This document shows, in pieces, positions 62,540-64,000 of a DNA stretch of 64,000 nucleotides (position 1 is its first letter; each line of letters begins with the position of its first letter). A program made the translations under genes and the position numbers. Source of the DNA: Blastocatellia bacterium (GTDB lineage Bacteria; Acidobacteriota; Blastocatellia; UBA7656; JADIYM01); the NCBI GenBank assembly GCA_016705245.1, contig JADIYM010000011.1, positions 124,001 to 188,000 on the forward strand, given 5' to 3'. Below the pieces are notes generated by a model, which was not told the origin of the DNA, made no database searches, and saw nothing but the letters and a program-made list of their open reading frames with translations.

Positions 62540-64000
62540 ATGACAGGACAGACGGTACTTCACTACAGGATCGGTGAGCTGCTCGGCGCGGGGGCGATGG
62601 GTGAGGTGTACCGCGCTACCGATCTGAAGCTCAACCGCGACGTTGCGCTCAAGTTCCTGCCGTCGTCGTTTCACTACGACACCGGCCGCCGCGCCCGGTT
62701 CCTGCGCGAGGCACAGGCTGCCTCGGCCCTTCGCTCACCGAACATCGCGCACATCTACGACATCGGCGAGGCGAACGACTCAGTCTTCATCGTGATGGAG
62801 CTCGTGGACGGTGAGTCGCTCGCCGCGCGAATCCGTCGTGGACCGCTATCCGTCCGGGACGCCGTGGATTTCGCCGCCCAGATCGCCGACGCGCTCGACG
62901 AGGCCGCGGGCCGCGGGATCGTCCATCGCGACATCAAGAGCTCGAACGTGATGGTGACAGGTCGGGGACTGGTGAAGGTGCTCGACTTCGGACTGGCGAA
63001 AGTCATTCAGCCCGACGACAGCGACGGCGCAATGATGGCGCCGACGCTGATGCTGCCCGCACTCGAGACGACGCCGGGCTCTCTCGTCGGCACGGTAAAC
63101 TACATGTCGCCGGAAGCCGCGCTCGGAAAGCCGGTGGATTGTCGTTCGGACCTTTTCTCGCTCGGCGTCGTGCTCTACGAGATGCTCGCCGGTGTCCTTC
63201 CGTTCGAGACGAAGTCTCCCACCGAGACCATTGACCGGATCGTTCACAGCGACCCGCCGCAGATCTCTCGAACGAACCGCGACGTCGGCCCGGAACTGGA
63301 ACTGATCCTCCGGAAGGTCCTGGCCAAGGACGTTCACTTCCGCTACCAGACTGCGCGCGACCTCTACATCGACCTGCACGAGTACCTCAAACTGATCAGT
63401 GAGACCGGCCAGACGTCGATCCTGCGCGGAAGTGACCGCTTCAGCGCCTCGATCTCTACGAACCGGCAGCTCGGCACGGCCATGGTGCCCGCTCCGCACG
63501 TTCCGAATGCGGTCGCGGTAATGACGTTCGGGAACATCACGAAGGAAGCCACCGACACGTGGATCGGCGCCGGCATCGCCGAGACCGTGACGTCCGACCT
63601 GAAGAACATCCAGGGACTGCGCGTGATGGGTCGCGAGCGAGTCTTTGACGCGCTGAAGACGCTTGGCGCTGCTGACGGCAGCGAGGCCGACGAGCTGCTC
63701 GCGATCGAGGTCGGTCGGTTTCTCGGGGCGACGTGGATCATCGGCGGAGGGTTTCAGCGCATCGGCGACGTCATCCGCATCACGGCGCGATTTCTCGAGG
63801 TCTCGACCGGCGCGTTGTCGCAGTCGGTAAAAATCGACGGAAAGATCTCCGAGATTTTCGATCTGCAGGATCGCATCGTCTACGAGCTGATGAAGGGATT
63901 GAACCTGTCGCTCGCCGATGAGGAGATCGTCGAAATCGAGCGAAACGAGACGCAGTCGGTCGAAGCGTACGAGTGCTACTCCAGGGGAATGATGAACCTG
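62540..64000 (+). CDS. Eukaryotic-type Ser/Thr protein kinase with TolB/FlgO-like module (3' truncated by window)
   Basis: 487 residues are visible and the frame is open at the end. The kinase domain shows LLGAGAMGEVYRATD, VALKFL, HRDIKSSN, DFGLA and VGTVNYMSPEAALGK then SLGVVLYEMLAGVLPF. Without a transmembrane helix it passes to the TolB-N/FlgO-like module (VAVMTFGNITKEATDTWIGA; FLEVSTGALSQSVKIDG), as in the kinase at 15143. The last residues (EAYECYSRGMMNL) are a TPR-like start. Start ATG 62540; a GTG at 62530 is in another frame. Confidence 0.9.
   Translation, partial: MTGQTVLHYRIGELLGAGAMGEVYRATDLKLNRDVALKFLPSSFHYDTGRRARFLREAQAASALRSPNIAHIYDIGEANDSVFIVMELVDGESLAARIRRGPLSVRDAVDFAAQIADALDEAAGRGIVHRDIKSSNVMVTGRGLVKVLDFGLAKVIQPDDSDGAMMAPTLMLPALETTPGSLVGTVNYMSPEAALGKPVDCRSDLFSLGVVLYEMLAGVLPFETKSPTETIDRIVHSDPPQISRTNRDVGPELELILRKVLAKDVHFRYQTARDLYIDLHEYLKLISETGQTSILRGSDRFSASISTNRQLGTAMVPAPHVPNAVAVMTFGNITKEATDTWIGAGIAETVTSDLKNIQGLRVMGRERVFDALKTLGAADGSEADELLAIEVGRFLGATWIIGGGFQRIGDVIRITARFLEVSTGALSQSVKIDGKISEIFDLQDRIVYELMKGLNLSLADEEIVEIERNETQSVEAYECYSRGMMNL

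Noticed and set aside
1..64000. tRNA, rRNA, insertion sequences and phage genes
   Set aside because: No cloverleaf, rRNA motif, transposase or integrase motif was found when reading both strands by eye; small RNA genes could be missed.

Overview
The window is about 63% G+C chromosomal DNA from a free-living heterotrophic bacterium, most likely Acidobacteriota. This is inferred from gene content: Ser/Thr kinases carrying TolB/FlgO-like modules, secreted proteins with SBBP, He_PIG and IPT-type domains, many exported peptidases and amidohydrolases, and little synteny of housekeeping genes. I see no rRNA, tRNA, CRISPR array, transposase or phage gene. The sequence behaves like a draft or metagenome contig: at least nine otherwise intact genes are split by a single-base indel, most of them at short G/C or other repeat-base runs.

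Layout. 1-7.1 kb: end of a TPR regulator, a matrixin-type metalloprotease, endonuclease III, a SirB1/transglutaminase-TPR protein and an M64 metalloprotease. 7.3-11.2 kb: a minus-strand unit of soluble chemoreceptor, oligopeptide-binding protein and enoyl-CoA hydratase. 11.3-19 kb: FKBP isomerase, zinc-ribbon membrane protein plus MFS transporter (overlapping), Ser/Thr kinase-HEAT protein plus ROK glucokinase (overlapping), YjbQ, and a secreted BNR-like protein. 19.5-24.6 kb (+): GH31 glucosidase, subtilase with a C-terminal glycogen-binding-like domain, and a PDZ-TPR lipoprotein. 25-31.2 kb (-): transketolase, RpiB and TsaC/Sua5 (pentose phosphate and tRNA modification), then an AhpD-like protein, an esterase and a secreted protein. 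31.6-38.5 kb: paired PH-domain membrane proteins, DoxX, a WYL regulator, an Hsp70-TPR protein and a dienelactone hydrolase. 38.8-43.5 kb: glycine-zipper protein, duplicated retropepsin-like protein, a secreted protein sharing a domain with the matrixin, and S41 peptidase with TetR. 43.7-53.4 kb: release factor 3, an MBL hydrolase, a very long SBBP/FG-GAP protein, an NCS2-like permease and an Old Yellow Enzyme relative. 53.6-64 kb: an RsbRD-like protein, a PLP-dependent Cys/Met lyase divergent from an Lrp regulator with a candidate operator, an M19 dipeptidase, a translationally coupled trio of exported amidohydrolases of which only the middle one keeps the metal-binding HxH, and the start of another Ser/Thr kinase.

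The most distinctive feature is between the genes. Nearly every gap over 200 bp is filled by one of at least six families of inverted-repeat elements (A to F below). They lie mostly at the 3' ends of genes or between convergent genes, some are arranged in tandem, and some supply stop codons or N-terminal codons to neighbouring genes. No gene in the window obviously mobilises them. They are the best candidate for an undescribed system; the amidohydrolase trio and the chemoreceptor/substrate-binding-protein unit come next.
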